Source: Saccharopolyspora oryzae
Lineage (GTDB): Bacteria > Actinomycetota > Actinomycetes > Mycobacteriales > Pseudonocardiaceae
Assembly: GCF_027853915.1 (NCBI RefSeq)
Contig: NZ_JAQGLA010000006.1
Location: forward strand, 124,001 to 188,000
Direction: 5' to 3'
DNA length: 64,000 bases
This document shows, in pieces, positions 23,541-32,542 of this stretch. The position numbers were made by a program, and so were the translations under genes. How positions within the stretch are numbered: the first letter of the stretch is position 1; every line of letters begins with the position of its first letter. The notes under the pieces are model-generated. The model had not been told where the DNA came from. It saw only the letters and a list, made by a program, of their open reading frames with translations, and searched no databases.

Positions 23541-23739
23541 GCAAATTCAATGGAAATCGAAGGTCCGATTTCCATTGAATTTGCGGGAGTTCTCCACAGG
23601 CAGGACGACTTGTCCACAGGTGTCGGCGTGTCGGGGTCTGGAGGTCCCGACACGCCGGGGTCCCGACACGCCCGGGTGTGCAGTTTCAATTGAAACTGTA
23701 AATCCCAGGCACGGCGGATCGCAGTTTCAATTGAAACTG
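23541..23739 (-). repeat. Composite intergenic element, copy A (inverted orientation)
   Basis: In order: a hairpin (23541-23558 with 23567-23584, 18 bp, 8-base loop); DnaA-box-like TTCTCCACA (23590-23598) and TTGTCCACA (23610-23618); an inverted repeat 23625-23635/23646-23656; then two palindromes CAGTTTCAATTGAAACTG (23681-23698 and 23722-23739), 41 bases apart. Copies B and C run the other way. It fills the glmS-nnr gap, about 400 bases, which has no gene otherwise. Confidence 0.92.
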
Positions 23740-23868
23740 TGGTCTGGAGCGGTCGCGGCGGAACCTGGGCGGGGGGGTGAAATGCCCGGGGGGAGTGGGG
23801 TTGTTCGTCGTTGGTGGGGCGAGGGGCAGACTGTGCGCAATCGTCGTGCCGTGATGAGGGAGGACGCG

Positions 23869-25383
23869 ATGCACGGAGTGTGGACCCCGGACCAGATCCG
23901 CGCGGCCGAACAGCAGTTGTTCGCCGAGACGCCGGAGCCGGTCGTGATGCGCCGCGCCGCCTACGCGGTCGCCGTCCACACCGCGCGAGTGCTCACCGAC
24001 ATCACCGGCGGAGTGTCCGGTCGCCGCGTTGCGCTGCTGGTCGGGGCCGGGAACAACGGCGGCGATGCGCTGTGGGCGGGAGCCTTCCTGCGTCGCCGCG
24101 GAGTCGGCGTCACCGCCGTGCTGCTCGCGCCGGAGAAGGCGCACGCCGCCGGGCTCGCCGCGCTGCGGCGCGCTGGAGGCCGGGCGGTGTCGGCCGAAGG
24201 CCCGAGCCCGGACACCTCGGGGATCGGCGCCGATGCGGCGGACGCCGTCGAGCGGGCCGACGTGGTGGTCGACGGGATCGTCGGGCTGTCCGCGCGCGGG
24301 GCGCTGCGGCCGACCGCGGCCGAGCTGGTGCGCCGGGTGGTGGTGCCGGGGATCGCCGTCGCCCTGCCCAGCGGCGTCGACCCGATGACCGGGGCCGTCG
24401 ACGGGCCGGCGGTGTCGGCGGATCTGACGGTGACCTTCGGCGGCCGCAAGCCCTGCCACGTGCTGGGCGAGGGCGCGGTGCGCTCGGGGGAGCTCGAGGT
24501 CGTCGACATCGGGCTCGACGACCACCTGCCGGACCCCGAGCTCCACGTGCTGCAGCCCGCCGAGATCGGTGCGGCTTGGCCGGTTCCGGGGCCGACCGAC
24601 GACAAGTACACCCAGGGTGTGATCGGCGTCGCCGCCGGTTCGGCGACCTATCCCGGTGCTGCGGTGCTGGCCAGCGGGGCTGCGGTGCAGGCGACCGCCG
24701 GCATGGTCCGCTACGCCGGTCCGGCCGCCGACGTGGTGCGCTCGCACTGGCCGGAGGTGGTGGCGACCGGGTCGGTCCGCGACGCCGGGAAGGTGCAGGC
24801 GTGGGCCGTCGGCCCGGGGATCGGCCTCGGCGCCAGCGGGCGCGACGTCCTGCAGCACGTCCTGGAGTCCGGGCGGCCGGTGTGCGCCGACGCCGACTCG
24901 ATCACCCTGTTCGCCAACGACCCGACGCTCTGGGACGCCCGCGACCCGGACACCCCGCTGGTCCTGACGCCGCACGCCGGTGAGTTCGCGCGGCTGGCCG
25001 GGCACGAGCTGGGCGCGGACCGGGTCGAGGCGGCTCGGGAGGTCGCCGCGCGCTTCGACGCGGTGGTGCTGCTCAAGGGCAACACGACGATCGTCGCGGC
25101 CCCGGACGGCCGGGTGCTGGTCAACGACGCGCAGCACTCCTGGCCCGCGACCGCTGGCTCCGGCGACGTCCTGACCGGCCTGATCGGCGCGCTTCTGGCC
25201 AGCGGCGTGGAACCCTGGCTGGCCTGCGGTTACGCCGCCCACGTGCACTCGCTGGCCGCGGACCTCGCCGCGCACGCCGGATCCGTCGATCCCGCCGCGG
25301 TCGGCGCCCCGATCGGGGCCTCTGCGCTGCTGGAGGCGGTCCCGATGGCGATCCGCGAGGTCCGCCGGGCTGCCCTGGGCTGA
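23869..25383 (+). CDS. nnr: Bifunctional NAD(P)H-hydrate epimerase/dehydratase
   Basis: 504 residues. The protein repairs hydrated NAD(P)H: the N-terminal YjeF_N half (GAGNNGGDALWAG, about 60) epimerises it, and the C-terminal ribokinase-like half (WPATAGSGDVLTGLIGALLA, about 425) dehydrates it using ADP. ATG at 23869 follows GAGGGAGGA; reading further upstream would run into the repeat element and is not coding. It lies between glmS and alr as in mycobacteria. Confidence 0.93.
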   Translation: MHGVWTPDQIRAAEQQLFAETPEPVVMRRAAYAVAVHTARVLTDITGGVSGRRVALLVGAGNNGGDALWAGAFLRRRGVGVTAVLLAPEKAHAAGLAALRRAGGRAVSAEGPSPDTSGIGADAADAVERADVVVDGIVGLSARGALRPTAAELVRRVVVPGIAVALPSGVDPMTGAVDGPAVSADLTVTFGGRKPCHVLGEGAVRSGELEVVDIGLDDHLPDPELHVLQPAEIGAAWPVPGPTDDKYTQGVIGVAAGSATYPGAAVLASGAAVQATAGMVRYAGPAADVVRSHWPEVVATGSVRDAGKVQAWAVGPGIGLGASGRDVLQHVLESGRPVCADADSITLFANDPTLWDARDPDTPLVLTPHAGEFARLAGHELGADRVEAAREVAARFDAVVLLKGNTTIVAAPDGRVLVNDAQHSWPATAGSGDVLTGLIGALLASGVEPWLACGYAAHVHSLAADLAAHAGSVDPAAVGAPIGASALLEAVPMAIREVRRAALG

Positions 25384-25437
25384 TCTGCACCGGTTGTCGG
25401 TATTGGCGGTCCGGCCGTGTGCGACGATGACCGTGCC

Positions 25438-26577
25438 ATGAGTGACCAGCCCGCGTACCGCGCCGACCTGCGCATCGACGTCGGCGCGATCCGCCACAAC
25501 GTGAGGGTGCTCTCGGCGCGTGCCCGCGAGTCGGGTGCTCGCACGATGACCATCGTGAAGTCCGACGGCTACGGCCACGGCGCGGTGACCGTAGCGCGCG
25601 CCGCGCTCGAATCCGGCGCCGATCAGCTCGGAGTCGCTTCCGTCGGCGAAGCGCTGCAGCTGCGCGCCGCCGGCATCACCGCTCCGGTGTTCTGCTGGCT
25701 CTACGCCGTGGACGAGGACTTCGCGCCCGCGATCGCCGAGGACGTCCAGCTCTCCGCGTCGTCGCTGACCGGTCTGCAGAAGATCGAGGCGGCGGCCGCG
25801 GCGCAGGACCGCGTCGCGCGGGTCCACCTCAAGATCGACACCGGGTTGTCGCGCAGCGGCTGCCCGGGCGAGCTCTGGCCCGCGCTGGTGGAAGCCGCCG
25901 CGAAGGCCGAGGCCGACGGGAACGTCGAGGTCGTCGCGGTGTGGTCGCACCTGGCCTGCGCCGACGAGCTCGGCCACCCCTCCATCGACGAGCAGGCCGC
26001 GCGGTTGCAGCGCGCGTACGAGCAGGCGCGCGCGGCGGGGCTGGACCCGATCCGGCACATCGCCAACTCGGCCGCCGTGCTCACCCGCCCCGACCTGCAC
26101 TTCGAGCTGGTCCGGCCGGGCATCGCCGTCTACGGGCTGGACCCGGTGCCGCAGGACGGCGACCACGACCTGCGCCCGGCCATGACCTTCCGCTCCTCGG
26201 TGGTGCTGACCAAGCGCATCGCCGCTGGTGAGAGCGTTTCCTACGGGCACACCTGGACCGCGGACCGGCCGACCGGGCTCGCGCTGGTCCCGGTGGGCTA
26301 CGCCGACGGCGTGCCGCGCACCCTGTCCGGCCGGATGTCGGTGTGGCTGGCGGGGAAGCGGCGTCCGGTGCGCGGCCGGGTCTGCATGGACCAGCTGGTG
26401 GTCGACATCGGCGACGACGAGGTCCACGAGGGCGACGAGGTGCTGCTGTTCGGGCCGGGCGACCGGGGCGAGCCGACGGCGGCGGAGTGGGCCGACGAGA
26501 TCGGCACCATCCACTACGAGATCGTCACCGGCATGTACCGCCCGCGCGTGACGCGAACCGTCGAGGACGAGACGTGA
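25438..26577 (+). CDS. alr: Alanine racemase
   Basis: 379 residues. It makes D-alanine for peptidoglycan using PLP. The PLP lysine is in IVKSDGYGHG (about residue 40; the usual AYGHG reads DGYGHG), and the catalytic Tyr region is VPVGYADGVPR (about 285). The C-terminal beta domain includes GRVCMDQLVVDI. ATG at 25438 follows a short gap after nnr. The next hydrolase gene starts 17 bases after the stop. Confidence 0.97.
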   Translation: MSDQPAYRADLRIDVGAIRHNVRVLSARARESGARTMTIVKSDGYGHGAVTVARAALESGADQLGVASVGEALQLRAAGITAPVFCWLYAVDEDFAPAIAEDVQLSASSLTGLQKIEAAAAAQDRVARVHLKIDTGLSRSGCPGELWPALVEAAAKAEADGNVEVVAVWSHLACADELGHPSIDEQAARLQRAYEQARAAGLDPIRHIANSAAVLTRPDLHFELVRPGIAVYGLDPVPQDGDHDLRPAMTFRSSVVLTKRIAAGESVSYGHTWTADRPTGLALVPVGYADGVPRTLSGRMSVWLAGKRRPVRGRVCMDQLVVDIGDDEVHEGDEVLLFGPGDRGEPTAAEWADEIGTIHYEIVTGMYRPRVTRTVEDET

Positions 26578-26593
26578 TGAGCCTGGAGTCGGT

Positions 26594-27679
26594 GTGAAAC
26601 CCGTCTGGCAGGCGCTGGCCTGGACGAGCGGTGTGCTGGGTGCCGCGGTCACCGGCGCCGCGGTCGGCGTCGTCGCGCACAGCACGCGGGTCGCCGGGCA
26701 GCGCGAATCCGCGGAGGACCCGCACGCCGACGAGCCGCTGGGCCGGCTCCGCCCGACCCGGCAGTCCACTGTGGCCGCTGACGACGGAGTTCCGCTGGCG
26801 GTGCAGGAGATCGAGCCCGCCGACGGTGGCGAGCCGGACCTGACCGTGGTGCTGGTGCACGGGTTCGCGCTGGACTCCCGCTGCTGGCACTTCCAGCGCC
26901 GCGACCTGCCGGAGCTCACCGATCCGCGGGTCCGGGTGGTGCAGTACGACCAGCGCAGCCACGGCCGCTCCGGGCACTCCACCAAGCGAAACAGCACGAT
27001 CGAGCAGCTCGGCCGGGACCTCGACGCGGTCCTGCGCGCGATGGCGCCGAAGGGACCGATCGCGCTGGTCGGGCACTCGATGGGCGGCATGACGATCATG
27101 GCGCTGGCCGAGCAGCGCCCGGAGCTGTTCCGCGAGCGGGTCCGCGCGGTGGCGCTGATCGGCACCGCGGCCGACTCGGTCGGCGCGGCCGGGCTGCCCC
27201 GGACCTGGCTCTCGCGCGTCAACCCGGTGCCGCGCGGGCTCGCGCTGCTGTCCAGCATCCAGCCCGACCTGGTGGAACGCACCCGGCGGGCGGGGGACAA
27301 GATCACCTGGAGCCTGATCCGCTCGCTGTCGTTCGGGGACCGCAAGATCTCGCCCGCGGTGGTGGACCTGATGGCGGAGATGATCGGAGCGACCACGGTC
27401 GAGGTCGTCACCGACTTCCTGGAGACGATCGGCCTGCACGACCGCAAGACCGCGCTCGCCGCGCTCCGGACCTGCGAGGTGCTGGTGCTCAGCGGCGACG
27501 CCGACCGGGTCACGCCGTTCTCGCCGCACGCCGAGAGCCTGGCCGCCGAGCTGCCGGACGCGACGCTGGTGCGCGTCGAAGGAGCGGGCCACCCGGTGAT
27601 GCTGGAACGGCCGGAATTGGTCACCGAGCAGTTGACCGCGCTGCTGCGCAGGGCGGTGGGGAAGGTGAGCGGGAAGTGA
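26594..27679 (+). CDS. Membrane-associated alpha/beta hydrolase
   Basis: 361 residues. An N-terminal hydrophobic stretch (about 6-30) may anchor it. The hydrolase core has VLVHGFALDSRCW (oxyanion), VGHSMGGMTIMAL (Ser nucleophile), LSGDADRVTPF (Asp) and GAGHPVMLERPE (His), a full triad. GTG start. It sits in an operon-like run from nnr to the DedA-like gene; its stop overlaps tsaE by four bases. The substrate is unknown. Confidence 0.88.
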   Translation: MKPVWQALAWTSGVLGAAVTGAAVGVVAHSTRVAGQRESAEDPHADEPLGRLRPTRQSTVAADDGVPLAVQEIEPADGGEPDLTVVLVHGFALDSRCWHFQRRDLPELTDPRVRVVQYDQRSHGRSGHSTKRNSTIEQLGRDLDAVLRAMAPKGPIALVGHSMGGMTIMALAEQRPELFRERVRAVALIGTAADSVGAAGLPRTWLSRVNPVPRGLALLSSIQPDLVERTRRAGDKITWSLIRSLSFGDRKISPAVVDLMAEMIGATTVEVVTDFLETIGLHDRKTALAALRTCEVLVLSGDADRVTPFSPHAESLAAELPDATLVRVEGAGHPVMLERPELVTEQLTALLRRAVGKVSGK

Positions 27680-28155
27680 GTTCTGCGCTGCGGATCGCGG
27701 AGTTGCCGCAGGAGGCCGACACCCTCGAGTTCGGCCGACGGCTGGGCGCTGCGCTGCGCGCCGGCGACCTGGTGCTGCTGGACGGGCCGCTCGGCGCGGG
27801 CAAGACCGTGCTCGCGCGGGGGATCGCGGCAGGCATGGGCGTCACCGGCAGGGTGACCTCGCCGACGTTCGTGATCGCGCGGGTGCACCGGCCGGATTCC
27901 GGCAACGGCCCGGCGCTGGTGCACGTCGACGCCTACCGGCTGGGCGGGCTGGACGAGATCGACGACCTGGACCTGGACACCGACCTCACCGAAGCCGCCG
28001 TGGTGGTGGAGTGGGGCGAGGGCCTGGCGGAGCGGCTCGCCGACAGCCACCTGATGCTGCGGATCCGCCGTCGTCCCGACGACGTCCGCGAGGTCGCGCT
28101 GGAGCCGCACGGCGAGTCGTGGGATGCGCGGATCCCCGAATTGCTCGGCCGGTGA
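27676..28155 (+). CDS. tsaE: tRNA t6A synthesis ATPase TsaE
   Basis: 159 residues. TsaE powers the TsaB-TsaD-TsaE complex that makes the t6A base next to the anticodon of ANN-decoding tRNAs. The Walker A motif GPLGAGKTVLARG (about residue 36), TSPTFVIARVH and HVDAYRLGG are typical. GTG start overlaps the upstream stop. In mycobacteria tsaB follows directly; here 24.6 kb separate the two. Confidence 0.95.
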   Translation: MSSALRIAELPQEADTLEFGRRLGAALRAGDLVLLDGPLGAGKTVLARGIAAGMGVTGRVTSPTFVIARVHRPDSGNGPALVHVDAYRLGGLDEIDDLDLDTDLTEAAVVVEWGEGLAERLADSHLMLRIRRRPDDVREVALEPHGESWDARIPELLGR

Positions 28156-28748
28156 CCGATTTCCTGTCCGGGATCCCCGGTCCGGTCGCGCTGATCGCCG
28201 GAGTGCTGGTGCTGTTCGCCGAATCCGGCCTGGTGATAGGGGTTTTCCTGCCGGGCACGGGCACCGTCCTGGTACTCGGCTGGTTGGCCGGGCAAGGCGT
28301 GGCGCCGGTGTGGCTGGCTGCTGTCTGCGCGGCGAGCGCGACGGCTTTGGGGTGCCAGCACGGCTTCTACCGCGGTCGGCGCGGCAGCTTGCTGCGGCGC
28401 GAGTTGGTGAAGCGCTTGGGGGAGCAGCGGTTCGAGCGCTTGGTGTCCGCATTGGACAGTCGCGCCGAGGTGACCGTTTCGGTGTCGCAGTGCTTCGCGG
28501 CGGTGCGAACCCTGGTGCCGCGGCTGGCGGCCCGGACCCGCATGACCCACCTCCGCTTCACCCTCTGCAACCTCCCGGTCGCGATCACCTGGGCGACGAC
28601 CCTGGTCCTCCTCGGAGCCTGGTCGGGCGACGCCTACGAACGGGTGGAAGCCATCGCGGGCCTGGCCGGCCTCCCGGTCGTGGGCATCGCCGCAGCGGTC
28701 GCCCTGACGGTCTGGTGGCTCCGCCGCAGATCCCGGCTCAGCGCTTGA
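28152..28748 (+). CDS. DedA-family membrane protein
   Basis: 198 residues with about four membrane segments. The start (SGIPGPVALIAGVLVLFAESG then GVFLPGTGTVLVLGWLAG) matches the DedA/SNARE-associated family, now linked to lipid flipping. The GTG start overlaps the tsaE stop (GTGA). Its 3' end overlaps the convergent PhzF-like gene by 11 bases, with no space for a terminator between them. Confidence 0.8.
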   Translation: MTDFLSGIPGPVALIAGVLVLFAESGLVIGVFLPGTGTVLVLGWLAGQGVAPVWLAAVCAASATALGCQHGFYRGRRGSLLRRELVKRLGEQRFERLVSALDSRAEVTVSVSQCFAAVRTLVPRLAARTRMTHLRFTLCNLPVAITWATTLVLLGAWSGDAYERVEAIAGLAGLPVVGIAAAVALTVWWLRRRSRLSA

Positions 28749-29607
28749 TCCGGGTGGCCGTGCCGGTGACCCGGATCTGGTCGTGGGCCTCGGAGATCTC
28801 GACGTCGAGGATGCTGGGGCGGCCCATGTCGAAGCCCTGGTGGATGCGGAAGCGCGCCGGCGGGGTGATCAGGCCGCGGTGCTTGAGGTAGCCGCCGAAC
28901 GCCGCCGCTGCCGCACCGGTCGCCGCGTCCTCCACCACGCCGCCCGGCGGGAACGGGTCGCGGGCGTGGAAGAGCTCGGGGCTCTCGCGCCAGACCAGCT
29001 GCAGCGTCGCCCAGTCCTGGTCGGCCATCAGCTTGCCGAGGCGGTCGAAGTCGTAGGACAGCGCCGCGAGCTTGGCCCTCGTGGACACCGCGAGGACGAG
29101 GTGGTCGTTGCCGCCGAAGGCCACGCTGGGAGGCAGGTCCGGGTCGAGGTCGTCGCGGGTCCAGCCGAGCGCCGCCAGCGCCTCGTCGAGGACGGCGGGG
29201 TCGACGTCGCTGACCGAGGTGGGGACGCTGGTGAGCGTCGCGGTGTGCCGGCCGGAGTCGTCGACCTGGGTGTCGACGGAGACCAGCCCGGCCCGGGTGT
29301 GCAGGTCGAACGGGCCGGTGCCGTCGCGTTCGGCCAGCGCGACCGAGGTGGCGATCGTCGCGTGCCCGCAGAAGGCGACCTCCGCCTTCGGGCTGAAGAA
29401 CCGGACGTCGTGCGCGCGCTCGCCGCGCGGGAACAGGAACGCGGTCTCGGAGTACCCGATGTCGGCGGCGATCCGCAGCATCTCCGCATCGGTCAACCCC
29501 GACGCGTCGAGCACCACTCCGGCGGGGTTCCCGCCCTGCGGATCACTGCTGAACGCCACCAACCGCTGGGCCTCGACACCCGCCACCTGCTCCGTCGCAT
29601 CGCTCAT
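28738..29607 (-). CDS. PhzF-family isomerase/epimerase
   Basis: 289 residues. The two-fold PhzF fold is shown by QGGNPAGVVLD (about 20-35), the catalytic Glu region GYSETAFLF, RFFSPKAEVAFCGHATIA and EDAATGAAAAAFGGYL. Members isomerise small ring compounds; the substrate here is unknown. ATG at 29607 follows GGAGGGGG; an upstream in-frame ATG lacks a site. It overlaps the DedA-like gene at the 3' end. Confidence 0.9.
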   Translation of the reverse strand: MSDATEQVAGVEAQRLVAFSSDPQGGNPAGVVLDASGLTDAEMLRIAADIGYSETAFLFPRGERAHDVRFFSPKAEVAFCGHATIATSVALAERDGTGPFDLHTRAGLVSVDTQVDDSGRHTATLTSVPTSVSDVDPAVLDEALAALGWTRDDLDPDLPPSVAFGGNDHLVLAVSTRAKLAALSYDFDRLGKLMADQDWATLQLVWRESPELFHARDPFPPGGVVEDAATGAAAAAFGGYLKHRGLITPPARFRIHQGFDMGRPSILDVEISEAHDQIRVTGTATRIKR

Positions 29608-29665
29608 GCCCCCTCCAGCACGGAACCCCCACCCCTTATTCCCCCGGTCGTGTGGCACGGGACCA

Positions 29666-29764
29666 CAGTTTCAATTGAAACTGCGAAACCTCGTGGCTGG
29701 GGTCTGCAGTTTCAATTGAAACTGTAAATCTCCACGCGTAGATCTACAGTTTCAATTGAAACTG
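29666..29764. repeat. Array of three identical palindromes at 40-41 base spacing
   Basis: CAGTTTCAATTGAAACTG occurs exactly at 29666-29683, 29707-29724 and 29747-29764, between the PhzF-like promoter and the end of the IclR gene. The spacers differ in sequence. Copies also lie at 23681, 23722, 51876, 51973 and 54972. Confidence 0.95.
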
Positions 29765-29788
29765 TGGTCCTGGGCGGGTTTTCGGAGG

Positions 29789-30568
29789 TCAGGGCGTGTT
29801 GTTGGCGCTCAGTTCGGCGGAGAGGTCCTTGGCCAGGCGTTGCATCAGGGGGACGACCTCGTCCGTCGAGATGCGCAGCATCCGGCCTTCCGGGCCGCTG
29901 ATCGAGATCGCCGCGCCCGCCGGCGCGCCGGGGACCGCGACCGCGTAGCAGCGGACGCCGACCTCCTGCTCGCCGTCGTCCAGGGCGTAGCCCTGCTGGC
30001 GGATGCGGTCCAGCTCCGCCTGCATCGACTCGACGGTGACGATGGTGCGCTCCGTCTGCGGGTGCATGGTCGTGCGGGACAGCAGTTGGGTCACGGTGTC
30101 CGGCGGCATGGTGGCCATGACGGCCTTGCCGACCGCCGTGGCGTGCGCGTCGACCCGGCGGCCCACCTCGGTGAACATCCGCATCGAGTGCTGCGAGGGC
30201 ACCTGCGCGACGTAGACGATCTGCTCGCCGTCGAGCACCGCCATGTTGGAGGTCTCGCCGGTCGCCTCGGTGAGCTCCGCCAGGTAGGGGCGGGCCCAGG
30301 AGCCGAGCGCGCGGCTGGCGGTTTCGCCGAGGCGGATCAGCCGGGGGCCGAGCGCGTAGCGGCGGGACGGTTGTTGGCGGGCGTAGCCGTTGCTCACCAG
30401 GGTGCGCATGATCCGGTGGATCGTCGGCAGCGGTAGTCCGGACTTCTCGGCGAGTTCGGACAGCGCCACCTCGCCCCCGGCGTCGGCCATGAGTTCCAGC
30501 AGCTCGAAGGTGCGTTCGACGGACTGCACCCCTCCGCCCTGGCTTGCCCGTTGCGGGCCCGTGGTCAT
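29789..30568 (-). CDS. IclR-family regulator (AllR-like candidate)
   Basis: 259 residues. Winged helix at about 15-75 (VQSVERTFELLELMADAGG... LPLPTIHRIMRTLVSNGYA), IclR effector domain at 80-255 (GRRVDAHATAVGKAVMA, VRCYAVAVPG). ATG at 30568 follows AAGGGAG. It is divergent from aceB. In Streptomyces coelicolor an IclR regulator (AllR) controls aceB, gcl, hyi and allantoin genes, so this is the best local candidate for the same role; that is inference from context. Confidence 0.85.
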   Translation of the reverse strand: MTTGPQRASQGGGVQSVERTFELLELMADAGGEVALSELAEKSGLPLPTIHRIMRTLVSNGYARQQPSRRYALGPRLIRLGETASRALGSWARPYLAELTEATGETSNMAVLDGEQIVYVAQVPSQHSMRMFTEVGRRVDAHATAVGKAVMATMPPDTVTQLLSRTTMHPQTERTIVTVESMQAELDRIRQQGYALDDGEQEVGVRCYAVAVPGAPAGAAISISGPEGRMLRISTDEVVPLMQRLAKDLSAELSANNTP

Positions 30569-30805
30569 CGCAGAACTCCCTTTTCGCCCTTCGGACTGAC
30601 CGAAGTCTAGTCCGTGACGGGTGTGACAGCTCATGTTGCTTCGAACGCTATACGGAAACTAACATCCACGATGCAGAAAAACATTACGGGCGTACCGCAA
30701 GCGGAACGGGCGTCGCGCAGCCTCGGGTGCGCGCAGGTCCGCCACGCGGCAAGGTGAGCCATCAGCCACCGTCTGGAACCCGGCAGCAGAAAGGGTGGAC
30801 TTCTC

Positions 30806-32392
30806 ATGTCCGAAACGGCAGCAGGAGTGCAGGTCATCGGCGGCGCCGTCGAGCGCGGGGACGAGATCCTCACCAAGGAAGCGCTCGAGTTCGTGGCCGG
30901 TCTGCAGCGCGCCTTCGGCGCCCGGCGCGACGAGTTGCTCGAGCGCCGCAAGCAGCGCCGTGCGGAGGCCGCCGCCAAGGGGCGGCTGGACTTCCTCGAG
31001 GAGACCCGGCACATCCGCGAGGGCGACTGGCAGGTGGCCGCGCCGCCGGCCGACATCGCCGACCGCCGCGTGGAGATCACCGGCCCGACCGACCGCAAGA
31101 TGGCGATCAACGCGCTGAACTCCGGCGCCAAGGTCTGGCTGGCCGACCTCGAGGACGCCAACACCCCGCACTGGCGCAACGTCGTCTCCGGCCAGGTCAA
31201 CCTCTACGACCTGGTGCGCAAGCAGATCGAGCTGGTCACCGACAAGAAGACCTACAAGCTGCGCGACGACGTCAAGCACGCCGTGCCGCTGGTGCGCCCG
31301 CGCGGCTGGCACTTCGACGAGAAGCACGTCCTCGTCGACGGCAAGCCCGCCGTGGCCGCCCTGGTCGACTTCGGCCTGCACTTCTTCCACAACGCCAAGG
31401 AACTGATCAGCCGCGGCAGCGGACCGTACTTCTACCTGCCGAAGATGGAGAGCCACCTCGAGGCTCGTCTGTGGAACGACGTGTTCACCCACGCCCAGCA
31501 GGAGCTCGGGGTTCCGCACGGCTCGGTGCGCGCCACCGTGCTGATCGAGACCTACCCGGCCGCGTTCGAGATGGAGGAGATCCTCTACGAGCTGCGCGAC
31601 CACTCCGCGGGCCTGAACGCCGGTCGCTGGGACTACCTGTTCAGCGTCATCAAGACCTTCCGCGACTCCGACAAGTACATCCTGCCGGACCGCAACTCCG
31701 TGACCATGACCGCGCCGTTCATGCGCGCCTACACCGAGCTGCTGGTGCGCACCTGCCACAAGCGCGGTGCGTTCGCCATCGGCGGCATGGCCGCGTTCAT
31801 CCCGACCAAGGACGACTCCAACGCCGCGGCGATGGACAAGGTCCACGCGGACAAGAAGCGCGAGGCCGGCGACGGCTTCGACGGTTCCTGGGTCGCCCAC
31901 CCCGGTCTGGTGCCGATCTGCTTCGAGGAGTTCGACGCGGTGCTGGGCGACAAGCCCAACCAGATCGACCGCACCCGCGACGAGGTCTCCGTGACCGCCG
32001 ACCAGCTGCTCGCGGTGGCCGAGACCCCGGGTGAGAAGACCATCGAGGGCCTGCGCGCGGCCGTCGACGTGGGTGTCCGCTACATCGTGTCCTGGCTGGG
32101 CGGCAACGGTGCGGCGGCGATCCACAACCTGATGGAGGACGCCGCGACCGCGGAGATCTCCCGGTCGCAGATCTGGCAGTGGCTGCACAACGACGTGGTG
32201 CTGGCCGGCGGCGAGCGGGTCACCGCCGACCTGGTTCGCGAGACGCTGGCCGACACCGAGAAGCAGCTGCGTGCCGAGGAGGGCTTCCCGGTCGAGAACC
32301 TGGGCCGGGCGGTCGAGCTGTTCGAGCAGGTGGCGGTCGCCGACGAGTTCGTCGACTTCCTGACGCTGCCCGCCTACGAGCAGATCGACTGA
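30806..32392 (+). CDS. aceB: Malate synthase A
   Basis: 528 residues, normal for the A form. It condenses glyoxylate with acetyl-CoA to malate. Motifs: NSGAKVWLADLEDANTPHW, VRPRGWHFDEKH, ETYPAAFEMEEILYELRDHS (metal Glu), FPVENLGRAVELFEQV. ATG with AAGGGTGG upstream. In this setting it uses glyoxylate from purine breakdown. A hairpin follows before the DUF6986 gene. Confidence 0.97.
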   Translation: MSETAAGVQVIGGAVERGDEILTKEALEFVAGLQRAFGARRDELLERRKQRRAEAAAKGRLDFLEETRHIREGDWQVAAPPADIADRRVEITGPTDRKMAINALNSGAKVWLADLEDANTPHWRNVVSGQVNLYDLVRKQIELVTDKKTYKLRDDVKHAVPLVRPRGWHFDEKHVLVDGKPAVAALVDFGLHFFHNAKELISRGSGPYFYLPKMESHLEARLWNDVFTHAQQELGVPHGSVRATVLIETYPAAFEMEEILYELRDHSAGLNAGRWDYLFSVIKTFRDSDKYILPDRNSVTMTAPFMRAYTELLVRTCHKRGAFAIGGMAAFIPTKDDSNAAAMDKVHADKKREAGDGFDGSWVAHPGLVPICFEEFDAVLGDKPNQIDRTRDEVSVTADQLLAVAETPGEKTIEGLRAAVDVGVRYIVSWLGGNGAAAIHNLMEDAATAEISRSQIWQWLHNDVVLAGGERVTADLVRETLADTEKQLRAEEGFPVENLGRAVELFEQVAVADEFVDFLTLPAYEQID

Positions 32393-32426
32393 TCGAACTG
32401 CGGTGATCGGGGGTCGTGCGTCCTCC

Positions 32427-32459
32427 CGCGATCTCAGCGGAATTCCCGCTGCGATCGCG
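32427..32459 (+). terminator. Hairpin between aceB and the DUF6986 gene
   Basis: CGCGATC (32427-32433) pairs with 32453-32459 and AGCGG with CCGCT inside. Partial terminator or read-through control. Confidence 0.5.
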
Positions 32460-32542
32460 TTCCGGGGACGCGCGGCCCCTTCGCTGCAGCCGAGCTGGGC
32501 AGCCGGGGACGCCTCCCGGCTGTCGAACCGAAGGGAGCGCAA

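Noticed and set aside
23541..23739. Replication origin
   Set aside because: DnaA-like boxes are only two, and no dnaA, dnaN or AT-rich unwinding region is near.
23536..23868. N-terminal extension of nnr through the repeat element
   Set aside because: The frame is open only by chance; it contains palindromes and lacks a ribosome site, and the family starts near the ATG at 23869.
23686..28452. A 1588-codon open frame on the minus strand
   Set aside because: It covers nnr, alr, a hydrolase and tsaE in antisense; long shadow frames are normal at this GC content.
29666..29764. CRISPR array
   Set aside because: The repeat is a short perfect palindrome of 18 bases, the spacers are of 22-23 bases, only three units exist and no cas gene is present.
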